Shown here: positions 43,632 through 52,392 of the stretch, one piece after another
How the letters are laid out: each line of letters starts with the position of its first letter
How positions within the stretch are numbered: position 1 is the stretch's first letter
Assembly: GCF_000187935.1 (NCBI RefSeq)
Contig: NZ_AEUT02000001.1
Coordinates: forward strand, 744,001 to 808,000
From: Streptococcus parauberis NCFD 2020
GTDB lineage: Bacteria; Bacillota; Bacilli; Lactobacillales; Streptococcaceae
DNA: 64,000 nt
Direction of reading: 5' to 3'
Notes under the pieces: generated by a model
The model's input: the letters and a program-made list of their open reading frames with translations, nothing else
Databases searched by the model: none
What the model was told of the DNA's origin: nothing
Translations under genes and position numbers: made by a program

Positions 43632-44630
43632 CTATTCTTTAACCAGAATGTCTGATGTTTTCTTTAACTGGTCAGGCACGGTTATGCCCAGACTTTTTGC
43701 GGCTTGTAAATTTAGAACTGGTTTTCCAGTGTCGACAATCTTAACTGGTACTTGCGACACTTTCTTACCTGAAATCAGTGCCTTAACTTGTTTTGCAGTT
43801 TCTACACCTAATTGATATTGGCTTTGGGAAATTGAAGCAAGGCTACCATCCTTAACCATTGTATCCACACTAGAGTAGACTGGTAGGCCAGCATTGTTAG
43901 CTGTCGATATAACTGTAGCGAAGGCTGATGCAATTGTATTATCCTGAGGAATAAACAAGGCATCGACTTTTCCTGATATAGCAGACATGGTTGATGAGAC
44001 TTCATTCGTTGAAGGGACTGAGTAGGTCTTAATTGTATAGCCTTTAGATTCTGCTGAGGCTTGGAACTCTTTGACTTGAGAAATCGAATTATCTTCGTTG
44101 CTAGCATAAAGGATACCGATAGTCTTCACACTTGGTGTTAATTCTCTGATTAAGTCGACTGTTTGCTTAACGGGTACCTTATTAGACAAACCTGTTACAT
44201 TCCCCTCAGGCCGTTTGAGATTTGTAACTAATTTGGCGCCAACCGGATCAGAGATGGCAGACATAACAACCGGAACATCCTTAGTGGCTGCAGCTAAACC
44301 CTGGGCTGCAGGCGTAGCAATTCCGACCAAAATATCACTGCCACCATCAGCCAATTGATGACTCATGGTCTGAATCTTACTTTGATCACCCTGAGCATTC
44401 ATCAATTTAATCTCGATTTTCACTTTTGAACCATCTGATTTCCCTAATTCATCCTCAATCCCTTTTTCAATTTGATCCAATGCTTCATGTGTGATTAATT
44501 GAAGAATCCCAACGCGTACAACCTTTTTATCCAAGAATAGATTTGGTCCTTTCGGTTTTTCAAATAGCAAAGCACTACAAACTAGGAGTGTGATTAACAA
44601 TAATGTTGCAATTAAACTTTTATTTTTCAT
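43632..44630 (-). CDS. trpX: ABC transporter substrate-binding protein (TrpX type)
   Basis: 332 residues. A hydrophobic signal segment (6-23) contains C18, but the residue before it is Val, so a lipobox is doubtful. The mature domain has the PF04392 pattern: VRVGILQLITHEALDQIEKG, VGIATPAAQGLAAATKDVPVV, TIGILYASNEDNSISQVKEF and SGKVDALFIPQDNTIASAF. This family is predicted to bind tryptophan or tyrosine in streptococci. ATG 44630 behind GAAAGGAC; the longer frame runs back through the leader terminator. The leader peptide with Trp codons supports tryptophan. Confidence 0.82.
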   Translation of the reverse strand: MKNKSLIATLLLITLLVCSALLFEKPKGPNLFLDKKVVRVGILQLITHEALDQIEKGIEDELGKSDGSKVKIEIKLMNAQGDQSKIQTMSHQLADGGSDILVGIATPAAQGLAAATKDVPVVMSAISDPVGAKLVTNLKRPEGNVTGLSNKVPVKQTVDLIRELTPSVKTIGILYASNEDNSISQVKEFQASAESKGYTIKTYSVPSTNEVSSTMSAISGKVDALFIPQDNTIASAFATVISTANNAGLPVYSSVDTMVKDGSLASISQSQYQLGVETAKQVKALISGKKVSQVPVKIVDTGKPVLNLQAAKSLGITVPDQLKKTSDILVKE

Positions 44631-44650
44631 AAATGTCCTTTCAATAATAA

Positions 44651-44690
44651 ATAAAAAAAGCGCAAAGTATAATCTACTAAGCGCTTTTTT
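44651..44690 (-). terminator. Leader terminator (attenuator) of the trpX operon
   Basis: Stem AAAAAAGCGC / GCGCTTTTTTT with a 17-nt loop and T run, between the Trp-codon leader peptide and the trpX start. Its position 21 nt before trpX means it must be read through for expression. Confidence 0.75.
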
Positions 44691-44706
44691 GATAGTCAAG
44701 ACTCGC

Positions 44707-44750
44707 GCACAGATAGTATTTTAGAGTACCTCTAAAAGCCGTATCTATGC
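44707..44750 (-). promoter_or_regulatory. Long leader hairpin of the trpX operon
   Basis: GCATAGATA..TTTTAGAG pairs with CTCTAAAA..TATCTGTGC (one G-U pair and a small internal loop). It starts at the Trp codon of the second short leader frame, so a ribosome stalled there would cover its left arm and change folding downstream. Confidence 0.55.
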
Positions 44751-44758
44751 CAATCCAT
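44732..44758 (-). CDS. Second short leader frame MDWHRYGF
   Basis: Eight codons and TAG, repeating the Trp-His-Arg of the first leader peptide (codons TGG CAT AGA versus TGG CAT AGG). It lacks a good ribosome site (AAGTTGTGTTT before ATG) but follows the first leader stop by 10 nt, so reinitiation is possible. It may instead be only the pairing partner of the first copy. Confidence 0.35.
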   Translation of the reverse strand: MDWHRYGF

Positions 44759-44768
44759 AAACACAACT

Positions 44769-44816
44769 TTACCTATGCCAGCTTTGCCAATTTAAGTTTA
44801 TCATTGTGTTTGTCAT
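44769..44816 (-). CDS. Trp-codon leader peptide MTNTMINLNWQSWHR
   Basis: Fifteen codons with two Trp codons near the end (W10 and W13), preceded by GAGGAG eight nt before ATG and by a promoter (TTGCAA-16-TATAAT). A hairpin and a terminator follow before trpX. This is the classical layout of ribosome-mediated attenuation; no T-box AGGGTGG sequence is present. It implies the operon responds to charged tRNA-Trp. Confidence 0.7.
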   Translation of the reverse strand: MTNTMINLNWQSWHR

Positions 44817-44841
44817 CTCAACTTCTCCTCATGTATTTTTT

Positions 44842-44869
44842 TACATTATATCTTAAATTCAGAAAATTG
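44842..44869 (-). promoter_or_regulatory. Promoter of the trpX leader
   Basis: -35 TTGCAA, a 16-nt spacer and -10 TATAAT on the minus strand, about 25 nt ahead of the leader peptide start. Confidence 0.7.
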
Positions 44870-44906
44870 CAAGTCTTCCATATTATTATTTTCCACCATC
44901 AACTTG

Positions 44907-44915
44907 TGTTATAAT
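44907..44915 (+). promoter_or_regulatory. Promoter of rqcH (extended -10)
   Basis: TGTTATAAT on the plus strand, about 24 nt before the AAAGGAG ribosome site and 30 nt before ATG. It diverges from the trpX leader promoter. Confidence 0.6.
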
Positions 44916-44945
44916 TAAGAGATTAGAAAACAGAAAGGAGAAACC

Positions 44946-46601
44946 ATGTCTTTTGACGGCTTTTTCTTACATCACTTAACACTGGAACTACAAGAGGTCT
45001 TAGTAAATGGTCGCATTCAAAAGGTTAACCAACCTTTTCAGAGCGAGCTTGTTCTCACTATCAGAAACCATCGACAAAACTATAAATTATTAATTTCAGC
45101 CCATCCTGTTTTTGGACGAATTCAAGTTACTCAAAGTGACTTCCAAAATCCACAAACGCCAAACACCTTTACCATGATTATGCGTAAATACTTACAAGGT
45201 GCAGTTATCGAAAGCATTGAACAAGATGATAATGACCGGATTCTTGAAATCCGTGTTTCAAATAAAAATGAGATTGGTGATGCCATTCAAGCCACTCTAA
45301 TGGTTGAAATAATGGGTAAACACAGCAATATCATTCTCATTGATCGTGCTGAAAAGAAAATTATAGAGTCAATAAAGCATGTTGGTTTTTCACAAAATTC
45401 TTACAGAACTATTTTACCGGGCTCTGCTTATATTCACCCTCCTAAAACGGGTTCAAAGAATCCCTTTACTATTTCTGATTTAGAATTATTTGAAATCTTA
45501 CAAACAGAGGATTTGGCACCAAAATCTTTACAAAAACTCTTCCAAGGTTTAGGAAGAGATACAGCAAGCAACCTTTCGGATCAGCTGCAATCAAACAAAT
45601 TAGATCAATTTAGAGCATTTTTCAATACTCCAGTCCTTCCGACGCTGACTGAAAAATCATTTTCTGCAATTCCTTTTTCTGATTCCCAAGCTGGCGAATT
45701 TAATAGATTATCTGAATTACTTGATTACTTTTATCAAGATAAGGCAGAAAAAGATCGTATTTCTCAGCAAGCTAGCGACCTCTTACATCGTGTTCAAACT
45801 GAGCTTGAGAAGAATATTAAAAAACTGGCCAAGCAAGAAGCTGAATTGGTGGCAACAAAGAACGCTGAAGAATTTAGACAAAAAGGTGAGCTTTTAACTA
45901 CTTATTTGGCGCTTGTTCCGAATAACAAAACAAGTGTTACCTTAGATAATTATTATACAGGTGAACCTATCGATATTGCTTTAGACCTTGCCTTAACCCC
46001 TAATCAAAATGCACAGCGATATTTCAAAAAATATCAAAAACTAAAAGAGGCAGTCAAACACTTGAGCAACTTGATTGAAGAGACTAAACAGAGCATTGCT
46101 TATTTCGAAAGTGTTGACTATAATCTGTCTCAAGCGTCGATTGATGAAATTGCCGATATTCGTGAGGAGCTAGTTGAAGCAGGCTTTATGAAACGTCGAG
46201 CTACTGATAAACGACATAAACGAAAAAAACCTGAGCAATATCTGGCTACTGATGGCAAAACGATTATTATGGTCGGACGAAATAATCTCCAAAATGAAGA
46301 ATTGACTTTCAAAATGGCAAAAAAAGGCGAACTATGGTTCCATGCCAAAGACATTCCAGGTAGTCATGTTATTATCAAAGATAATCTTAATCCTAGTGAC
46401 GAAGTGAAAACTGATGCTGCTGAATTAGCTGCTTTCTATTCAAAAGGACGCCTATCAAATCTGGTTCAAGTTGATATGATTGAAGCTAAGAAATTACATA
46501 AACCTTCTGGTGCTAAACCAGGTTTTGTAACCTATACCGGACAGAAAACGCTTCGTGTAACTCCAATCAAAGATAAAATTGAAGCAATGAAACTAAAATA
46601 A
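44946..46601 (+). CDS. rqcH: RqcH / NFACT-family protein (PavA/FbpA fibronectin-binding protein)
   Basis: 551 residues. NFACT-N domain (DGFFLHHLTLELQEVLVNGRI; GKHSNIILID), helix-hairpin-helix and coiled-coil middle (about 270-400), then the NFACT-R domain with KKGELWFHAKDIPGSHVII near 470. This is RqcH, which tags stalled nascent chains with alanine on 50S subunits. Streptococcal homologues (PavA, FBP54) also appear at the surface and bind fibronectin although they have no signal peptide. AAAGGAG precedes ATG. Confidence 0.93.
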   Translation: MSFDGFFLHHLTLELQEVLVNGRIQKVNQPFQSELVLTIRNHRQNYKLLISAHPVFGRIQVTQSDFQNPQTPNTFTMIMRKYLQGAVIESIEQDDNDRILEIRVSNKNEIGDAIQATLMVEIMGKHSNIILIDRAEKKIIESIKHVGFSQNSYRTILPGSAYIHPPKTGSKNPFTISDLELFEILQTEDLAPKSLQKLFQGLGRDTASNLSDQLQSNKLDQFRAFFNTPVLPTLTEKSFSAIPFSDSQAGEFNRLSELLDYFYQDKAEKDRISQQASDLLHRVQTELEKNIKKLAKQEAELVATKNAEEFRQKGELLTTYLALVPNNKTSVTLDNYYTGEPIDIALDLALTPNQNAQRYFKKYQKLKEAVKHLSNLIEETKQSIAYFESVDYNLSQASIDEIADIREELVEAGFMKRRATDKRHKRKKPEQYLATDGKTIIMVGRNNLQNEELTFKMAKKGELWFHAKDIPGSHVIIKDNLNPSDEVKTDAAELAAFYSKGRLSNLVQVDMIEAKKLHKPSGAKPGFVTYTGQKTLRVTPIKDKIEAMKLK

Positions 46602-46629
46602 AAACTGAACCTCGGTTCAGTTTTTATTT
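46600..46629 (+). terminator. Terminator of rqcH
   Basis: Perfect stem AAAAACTGAACC / GGTTCAGTTTTT with a TC loop directly after the stop. Confidence 0.9.
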
Positions 46630-46683
46630 TAGTATATTATCTATTTTACTTTTCTTATGTGGTGAGGTATTAATTCCACAAAA

Positions 46684-46703
46684 TAGGTCCACTGGACCTT
46701 TTT
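46684..46703 (-). terminator. Terminator of alsS-budA
   Basis: Short stem AGGTCCA / TGGACCT (GT loop shared) with TATTTT on the minus strand, right after the budA stop. Confidence 0.65.
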
Positions 46704-46705
46704 AT

Positions 46706-47425
46706 CTACTCTGATTTTCTGATATCTTCTTTTAAGGCTTCAACGTCAAATTTAGCTTTTTGAAAAGCTTCATTTTGACTTGGAAAGTCTTGCAATAAAT
46801 GTTCAGCATATCCAATTTCAACTTGACCCTTAGCCATTTGAAAGTCCATTACATGCCCACCAAATTTCAGGTCATCTGATAGGAAATGTAGATGATAGCC
46901 CGCCACACTCACACCGTGAAAAAGTTCTGGTGTCCAGAAACCAACCAAGCTACCTGAAATATTTTCTTCAATAAATTCAGGTTGGTTACTAGCTATTTCT
47001 GCAAAACTTTTTCCAATTGGTGACTTAGGAATCATTCTGACATGCATTTGATCAAATTGACCATGGATTTTAATCGACTGAAATAGATTGGGACTGATAA
47101 ACTTAGCTTCCATCATTTCTTTTAATTCACTATCACTTATTGATTTTGTAATATCAAAATTAATATCATTATGATGATTAATAATAGCTGCATACGGAAC
47201 AGTTTCTGTACCATTAAGAGAAATAACCTCAGCTTTTTCACCAGTTCCAATAGCTTGATAAGCTTTGCCATCAAGAATAATCAGTTCTCCATCTATACCA
47301 TCTACAGTACCAATACCAAGATTACCTTTTTCAAGCAAATCAAAAATGGACATAGTCCCATGATAGAGACCAGCCATTAATGATGCTAGTGTATTATGTT
47401 GAAAAAGAATTCTATTTTCTGTCAT
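46706..47425 (-). CDS. budA: Alpha-acetolactate decarboxylase
   Basis: 239 residues. Zinc ligands H178, H180 and H191 are in GYHLHFLSDDLKFGGH, and GSLVGFWTPELF is also conserved. Converts alpha-acetolactate to acetoin, a neutral overflow product that spares acid. AAGGTGG before ATG 47425. Follows alsS by 12 nt and so forms the alsS-budA acetoin unit; full length for the family. Confidence 0.95.
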   Translation of the reverse strand: MTENRILFQHNTLASLMAGLYHGTMSIFDLLEKGNLGIGTVDGIDGELIILDGKAYQAIGTGEKAEVISLNGTETVPYAAIINHHNDINFDITKSISDSELKEMMEAKFISPNLFQSIKIHGQFDQMHVRMIPKSPIGKSFAEIASNQPEFIEENISGSLVGFWTPELFHGVSVAGYHLHFLSDDLKFGGHVMDFQMAKGQVEIGYAEHLLQDFPSQNEAFQKAKFDVEALKEDIRKSE

Positions 47426-47437
47426 TTGTCCACCTTC

Positions 47438-49114
47438 TTAATAAAATTCGTCAGGTAAAATAGTTTCGCCAAGTTTTACGTTATCTTTGTAATCAATTGG
47501 AATATCAATCAATACTGGGCCGTTAATTGATTCTGCGATAGCTTTGGCCAAAATATCTTTAAATGCTTCTGCACTATCTGCACGGTAACCTTTCGCTCCG
47601 AATGCTTCTGCATATTTAACGAAGTCAACATCACCAAGTTGTACACCTGAAGATCGACCATATTTCATTTCCTCTTGGAACTCAACCATATTGTAGCGAC
47701 CGTCGTTCCAAATGATGTGAACAATTGGAAGGTTCAAGCGAACAGCTACTTCTAGCTCTTGTGCAGAGAAGAGGAAGCCACCATCACCTGAAACTGAAAT
47801 AACTGTTTTGTGTGGACGGACTAGTGCTGCTGAAATTGCCCATGGTAATGCAACACCAAGAGTTTGCATACCATTTGAGAAGAGTAAATGACGGGCTTCA
47901 TATGATTTAAAGTAACGAGCCATCCAGATATAGTGACTACCGACGTCAACAGTTACCGTCATGTCATCTTTTGTTTGTTCTTGTAAAATGTCAATGACAT
48001 CAAGTGGATGAACTAGACCGTCTTTTGAATCACGTTCAAATTTGATATCACCAGCCATGTTCTTCTTAAGGTTTTGTAGATACTCAACTGATCCTTCTGG
48101 TAAAGTATAACCATTGACAGCAGGCAATAATAAATCAATAGTATCAGAAATGTTCCCAATTAACTCACGTTCAGGTTGGAAATAAGTATCAATTTCGGCT
48201 TGTGCTACATCTATTACGATAGTGCGTGCTGAGACTTCTGCATTCCAGTTGCGAGCTTCATATTCAATTGGGTCATAACCAATGGCAATGACAAGGTCTG
48301 ATTTCTTAAGAAGCATATCACCTGGTTGATTTCTAAACAAACCAACACGACCAAAGAATGTTTCTTCTTCAAGTTCACGCGAAACAATTCCAGCACCTTG
48401 GAAAGTTTCAACAACAGGAATTTTGACAGATGCTAATAAACGACGGATTGAAGCTGTGACCTTGGCATCAGATGCACCATTACCTAATAATAGGACTGGT
48501 AATACAGCATTGCGGATTGCTTGTGCAAGATAGTTAATATCCTCAACTGAAGCAGACCCTAACTTAGGTGCAGTAAGTGGTTTAATTGCTTTAACAGATA
48601 CTGGACTGTCAGTCACATCTTGTGGAATTGAGATAAAACTTGCTCCAGGCTTACCTGACTTGGCTAAGCGATAAGCATTAGCAATTGTTTCAGAAAGCGT
48701 ATTAGCATCTTGTACTTCAACTGAATATTTAGTAATTGGTTCAAGCATAGCAACGTTCTTCATTGATTGGTGAGAACGTTTAAGTAAATCACTACGTTTA
48801 ACTTGTCCACCAATAGCTAAAACAGGATCTCCTTCGGCTGTTGCAGTAACTAATCCAGTAGCCAAATTTGAAATACCAGGCCCTGAGGTTGCAATAACAA
48901 CACCTGGTTGTCCAGTGATACGTCCAATACCTTGTGCCATGAAAGTCGCATTTTGCTCATGACGCGACACAATTAATTGCGGACCCTTGTCTTCTAAAGT
49001 ATCAAAAACTTTATCAATTTTTGCGCCTGGAATCCCAAAAACATATTTTACATCATGGTTAATAAGGCTATCAACTACTAAGTCAGCCCCATATAATTCT
49101 TTTGAATCTGTCAT
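47438..49114 (-). CDS. alsS: Catabolic acetolactate synthase
   Basis: 558 residues, ThDP enzyme. [21 protein letters not shown] near the start, ThDP half-site [13 protein letters not shown] (catalytic Glu in RHEQ), and C-terminal [15 protein letters not shown] with [14 protein letters not shown]. The AlsS type lacks FAD-dependent IlvB features and has no small subunit gene nearby. Joins two pyruvates to acetolactate. AAGGAG before ATG; a TGCTATAAT extended -10 lies upstream. A weaker cre-like sequence is at 49219-49232. Confidence 0.95.
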   Translation of the reverse strand: MTDSKELYGADLVVDSLINHDVKYVFGIPGAKIDKVFDTLEDKGPQLIVSRHEQNATFMAQGIGRITGQPGVVIATSGPGISNLATGLVTATAEGDPVLAIGGQVKRSDLLKRSHQSMKNVAMLEPITKYSVEVQDANTLSETIANAYRLAKSGKPGASFISIPQDVTDSPVSVKAIKPLTAPKLGSASVEDINYLAQAIRNAVLPVLLLGNGASDAKVTASIRRLLASVKIPVVETFQGAGIVSRELEEETFFGRVGLFRNQPGDMLLKKSDLVIAIGYDPIEYEARNWNAEVSARTIVIDVAQAEIDTYFQPERELIGNISDTIDLLLPAVNGYTLPEGSVEYLQNLKKNMAGDIKFERDSKDGLVHPLDVIDILQEQTKDDMTVTVDVGSHYIWMARYFKSYEARHLLFSNGMQTLGVALPWAISAALVRPHKTVISVSGDGGFLFSAQELEVAVRLNLPIVHIIWNDGRYNMVEFQEEMKYGRSSGVQLGDVDFVKYAEAFGAKGYRADSAEAFKDILAKAIAESINGPVLIDIPIDYKDNVKLGETILPDEFY

Positions 49115-49234
49115 TATAATATCTCCTTAATCATACGATAAGATAATTATAGCATTTGAAATAGTAAAAAACTTACAATTTATTTGTGAATATTTTCATG
49201 TTATTTTCAACGTTTATTTGCAACCGCTTAGAAC

Positions 49235-50467
49235 TTACCAAGAATCATTTATAAAATTTAGCATATTGATATCATCAGGTACAAGTTTCAAGTAGCTTTC
49301 AGCCATTTGTCTTGCTTTTTGACCATTTCCAAATTCACGGAGAATTAAGACATAATCAGAGAGAAATTCTGGATTATCTTTTAAATCACTTTCTAATTCT
49401 TGATAGATTTCAAATGCTTCCTCTTCACGATCTAACCCTTGGTAGCCCTTAGCTAAGTTCCATTTACTTAAAACGTTATCTGATTCTTCTAATTTTAAAT
49501 TGATGACATCTGCGAATCGCTGCGCATCGATGTATAAATTTGACAGTCTCATTAAAACTTCATCATCATCCACACTAATTTCCTTAGCCTTTAAAAGATA
49601 AGATTCAGCACTGCTTATATCATGAGATTCAAAAGCAAATTGCGATGCTAACAATAATAATTGTGGATCGAATTGATTTTTTCTGAGAGCTTGCTGAGTC
49701 AAACGAAGTGCTTGGTCCGTTTTATGCTCGGCATGTAAACTCTGGGCATACACGTACTCATAACCTGGGAAATCAGGATTCATGGTCTCCAATTGTTTGA
49801 AATATAAATTGGCTTTTTGGTATTCACCTTGATCATATAAAAGAGTTGCTAATTCATAAAGGCTCTCATCTTCATATTCAATCTCAACTGTTTTCTCAAG
49901 AAATTCAATAGCTGCTTCAAACTTGCCCAAGCTAGCATAAGCTCGACCAATACGTTGATAAGTAGAAACACCTGTATCTTCAAGGATTTGACGATTATCA
50001 AGTTTAGCATATAGAGCTATAGCTTGATCAAAATGTTCCAAATCTAATTCAATTTCAGCCAAACCAAAAATAATTAAAGGATCTGGATTCAATTGACTAG
50101 CTTCAACAAGTTTTTCGCGTGCGACATCAGTCAAACCTTCCATATCATATAAGTCAGCCATAACAAGTAAGGCATTGACATAATAGGGACTGTCTTCATC
50201 AATGGCATCTAAATATAAAAATGCTTCTTCAACCAAGTTATCTTCAGCTACGATCTGTGCCAAATTAAGATTTAATTCAGGATATTGGTCTTTTAGTTGT
50301 AAGTAAATGCGTTTGGCATGGGGAAGAAATCCGATACTCTCTAAGTATTCACCTAAAGCTAGAAGTGTTTCATCAGAATCACTCTTTAATGCACGTTCAA
50401 AATACTTCTCTGCATGTGCTAAATCTTGTTGATCTAGAGAAGCAATCATTTTTTCACTATTCTGCAT
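49235..50467 (-). CDS. Tetratricopeptide-repeat protein
   Basis: 410 residues made of TPR-like helical pairs throughout (for example YQRIGRAYASLGKFEAAIEFL and YVYAQSLHAEHKTDQALRL). No membrane span or catalytic motif. Probably a cytosolic scaffold. ATG 50467 is chosen with GAGGAG 10 nt before; the longer frame runs into the permease. The gene overlaps the permease stop by 11 nt, hinting at coupled expression. Function unknown. Confidence 0.8.
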   Translation of the reverse strand: MQNSEKMIASLDQQDLAHAEKYFERALKSDSDETLLALGEYLESIGFLPHAKRIYLQLKDQYPELNLNLAQIVAEDNLVEEAFLYLDAIDEDSPYYVNALLVMADLYDMEGLTDVAREKLVEASQLNPDPLIIFGLAEIELDLEHFDQAIALYAKLDNRQILEDTGVSTYQRIGRAYASLGKFEAAIEFLEKTVEIEYEDESLYELATLLYDQGEYQKANLYFKQLETMNPDFPGYEYVYAQSLHAEHKTDQALRLTQQALRKNQFDPQLLLLASQFAFESHDISSAESYLLKAKEISVDDDEVLMRLSNLYIDAQRFADVINLKLEESDNVLSKWNLAKGYQGLDREEEAFEIYQELESDLKDNPEFLSDYVLILREFGNGQKARQMAESYLKLVPDDINMLNFINDSW

Positions 50468-51638
50468 GGTCACGTTTCTCCTCAACAATAATTTTTTTAT
50501 CCACGTAAAGGCTACTTACACCTTTATACCAATCAAATAATTCTTTGACAACGACTTTAACAGAGGCATAAATTGGAATGACTAAGAAGACACCCCAGAC
50601 ACCGAACATGGCACCTGCTGTCAGTAATAAGAACATAATTGTAATCGGATGGATGCTCAGCTTATTCCCTAAAACTAAAGGCGTTACGAAACGTCCTTCA
50701 ATTGTTTGCTCAATAGTAAAGACAATCAAGACTTTTACTAACATTAGGGGGCCTTGAACCAAGGACATTATGACAACAGGAATCATCGCTAAAAATGAAC
50801 CGAGGTAAGGAACCATATTTAAGAATCCTGCCACAATACCAAAGGTAACTGAGTACTTGAGCCCAACAATACTAAACATGATACTAAACATAATACCAAC
50901 AATAATAGCGACGGTCACTTGTCCTTGCACGTAGCCAGATAATTGTTTGTTTATGTCCCCCAATACACGCGCAATTGGTTTTCTTAGTCGAGTCGGTAAA
51001 GTTTCTACAATTCCATCCTTCATTTTTCCACTATCCCTCAGGAAATAAAAGAGAATAAATGGAGAGATGATGATTGAGATGGTAATCCGAGCAATTGCAC
51101 CTGCGAAATTCCCGGCCCAATCAATCGCATGTTTCGAAAAAGTTTGAGCGTAATCTAAAGCTTTGTTAGTAATATTTGTAAGCATATCTTGAAGTTCTGC
51201 TTGATAGCTGACCAACCATTTGTTTTCTAAGAATTTATTAGCTTCTTGATTAACAGTTCCGACATACTTGGGTAAATCTTTAAGGAAAGTAGTCATTTGA
51301 TTGCTAATCATTGGAATCAACCCTGAAAATGCCCAAATTAAGATACAAATAATTAAACCAAAAACAATAAAAATAGATGTTGTTCGATTTGGTCCTAAAT
51401 TTTCAATTAAATCTACTGACGGTTTTGTCAGATAATATAAGATAGTAGAAATTACTAAAGGTAACATCAAAATAGTTAAAAAGGAAAAAATAGGTCTAAA
51501 AAGAAAGGAAACTTTGGTAAACACTAGAATCGTTAATAAAAATACTAAAACTACAAGCATAATGCTTAATGCTTGATTATTTAAAACCCATTTATAAAAC
51601 CAAGTTTCTGAGAGCTGTGAATCATTTTTTTTATTCAT
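50457..51638 (-). CDS. AI-2E family (PerM/UPF0118) transporter
   Basis: 393 residues with eight membrane spans: paired N-terminal helices, a long soluble loop (about 110-170) with KDLPKYVGTVNQEANKFL, and the C-terminal conserved YVQGQVTVAIIVGIMF, PYLGSFLAMIPVVI and VTPLVLGNKLSIHPITIM. The family was named for TqsA-like AI-2 exporters; in Gram-positives, ion or sporulation-channel roles are also proposed. AAGGAG lies 13 nt from ATG. Coupled to the TPR gene by overlap. Substrate unknown. Confidence 0.85.
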   Translation of the reverse strand: MNKKNDSQLSETWFYKWVLNNQALSIMLVVLVFLLTILVFTKVSFLFRPIFSFLTILMLPLVISTILYYLTKPSVDLIENLGPNRTTSIFIVFGLIICILIWAFSGLIPMISNQMTTFLKDLPKYVGTVNQEANKFLENKWLVSYQAELQDMLTNITNKALDYAQTFSKHAIDWAGNFAGAIARITISIIISPFILFYFLRDSGKMKDGIVETLPTRLRKPIARVLGDINKQLSGYVQGQVTVAIIVGIMFSIMFSIVGLKYSVTFGIVAGFLNMVPYLGSFLAMIPVVIMSLVQGPLMLVKVLIVFTIEQTIEGRFVTPLVLGNKLSIHPITIMFLLLTAGAMFGVWGVFLVIPIYASVKVVVKELFDWYKGVSSLYVDKKIIVEEKRDHAE

Positions 51639-51658
51639 TTATTATTACATACTCCTTA

Positions 51659-52141
51659 TTATTTTTCATAGAAGTGTACAGATTGATCAATTAATTGATT
51701 TGATTTATCATAAGTAAATTTAGCTGAAAAGAATGGACGATCTTCTAAAATCCACTTGAAGATTTCATAATCACCTTCCCAAGTTGGTTTCTTTAAGACT
51801 TCATCATAAGGAACCCATTCTAAAGTTCCTTCTCGAGATTCTTCGTCTGAAATCAATTGTCCTTCAAAGTCCGTCACTTTAAAAACGTAAGTATACCAAT
51901 CAAGACCAGGTGTAAATTCAGGAAAAGTAATCACACCCTTAAAGTCCATCTCTTTAACAGTTAGATGTGTTTCTTCAAATATCTCACGAATAGCACATTC
52001 ATCAGGACTCTCGCCAGATTCAAGTTTACCACCCACAGAAATCCATTTCCCTTCATGAATATCATTCTCTTTTTTATTTCGGTGTAATAGTAATAATGAG
52101 TCTCCATTATCAATATAACAAATTGTTGCTAATTGCATCAT
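51659..52141 (-). CDS. Nudix hydrolase (MutT/MutX-like)
   Basis: 160 residues. Nudix box GGKLESGESPDECAIREIFEET (about 38-59) has the GX5EX7REUXEE pattern, preceded by GKWISVGG. Matches the streptococcal MutT/MutX group that cleans 8-oxo-dGTP or related nucleotides. Start at ATG 52141 behind AAGGAAGG; the next codon is also ATG and is an acceptable start. Stands 20 nt before the permease, so the three downstream genes may be one transcript. Confidence 0.86.
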   Translation of the reverse strand: MMQLATICYIDNGDSLLLLHRNKKENDIHEGKWISVGGKLESGESPDECAIREIFEETHLTVKEMDFKGVITFPEFTPGLDWYTYVFKVTDFEGQLISDEESREGTLEWVPYDEVLKKPTWEGDYEIFKWILEDRPFFSAKFTYDKSNQLIDQSVHFYEK

Positions 52142-52359
52142 AATTGCCTTCCTTTTCTATCTGTATCTATTATACCAATCTGATGAAATATTGCTATCAA
52201 TCATTTTCTTTTTCAAAAATATCTTTTTAAAACTAACTTTCAAGTGTAATAAATTACAGTTTTTTTACTCTCGAGCTTTTAAATCATCTTTTTAAAAAAG
52301 TTTTAAGACTTTGAAAAGAAACTTTTCATGTCCTCAAACTGTAGCATTTCACAAATATA

Positions 52360-52368
52360 TGCTATAAT
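52360..52368 (+). promoter_or_regulatory. Promoter of the lactonase gene (extended -10)
   Basis: TGCTATAAT on the plus strand, about 13 nt before GGAGG and 24 nt before ATG 52393. No clear -35. Confidence 0.6.
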
Positions 52369-52392
52369 TCATTTAAACTTGGAGGAAAACTA

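Noticed and set aside
44640..44840. T-box riboswitch before trpX
   Set aside because: No AGGGTGG-type T-box sequence or specifier-loop layout; the Trp-codon peptide explains the leader better.
49219..49232. cre site upstream of alsS
   Set aside because: TGCAACCGCTTAGA has two departures from the strict consensus and lies more than 100 nt from the start; mentioned only in the alsS entry.
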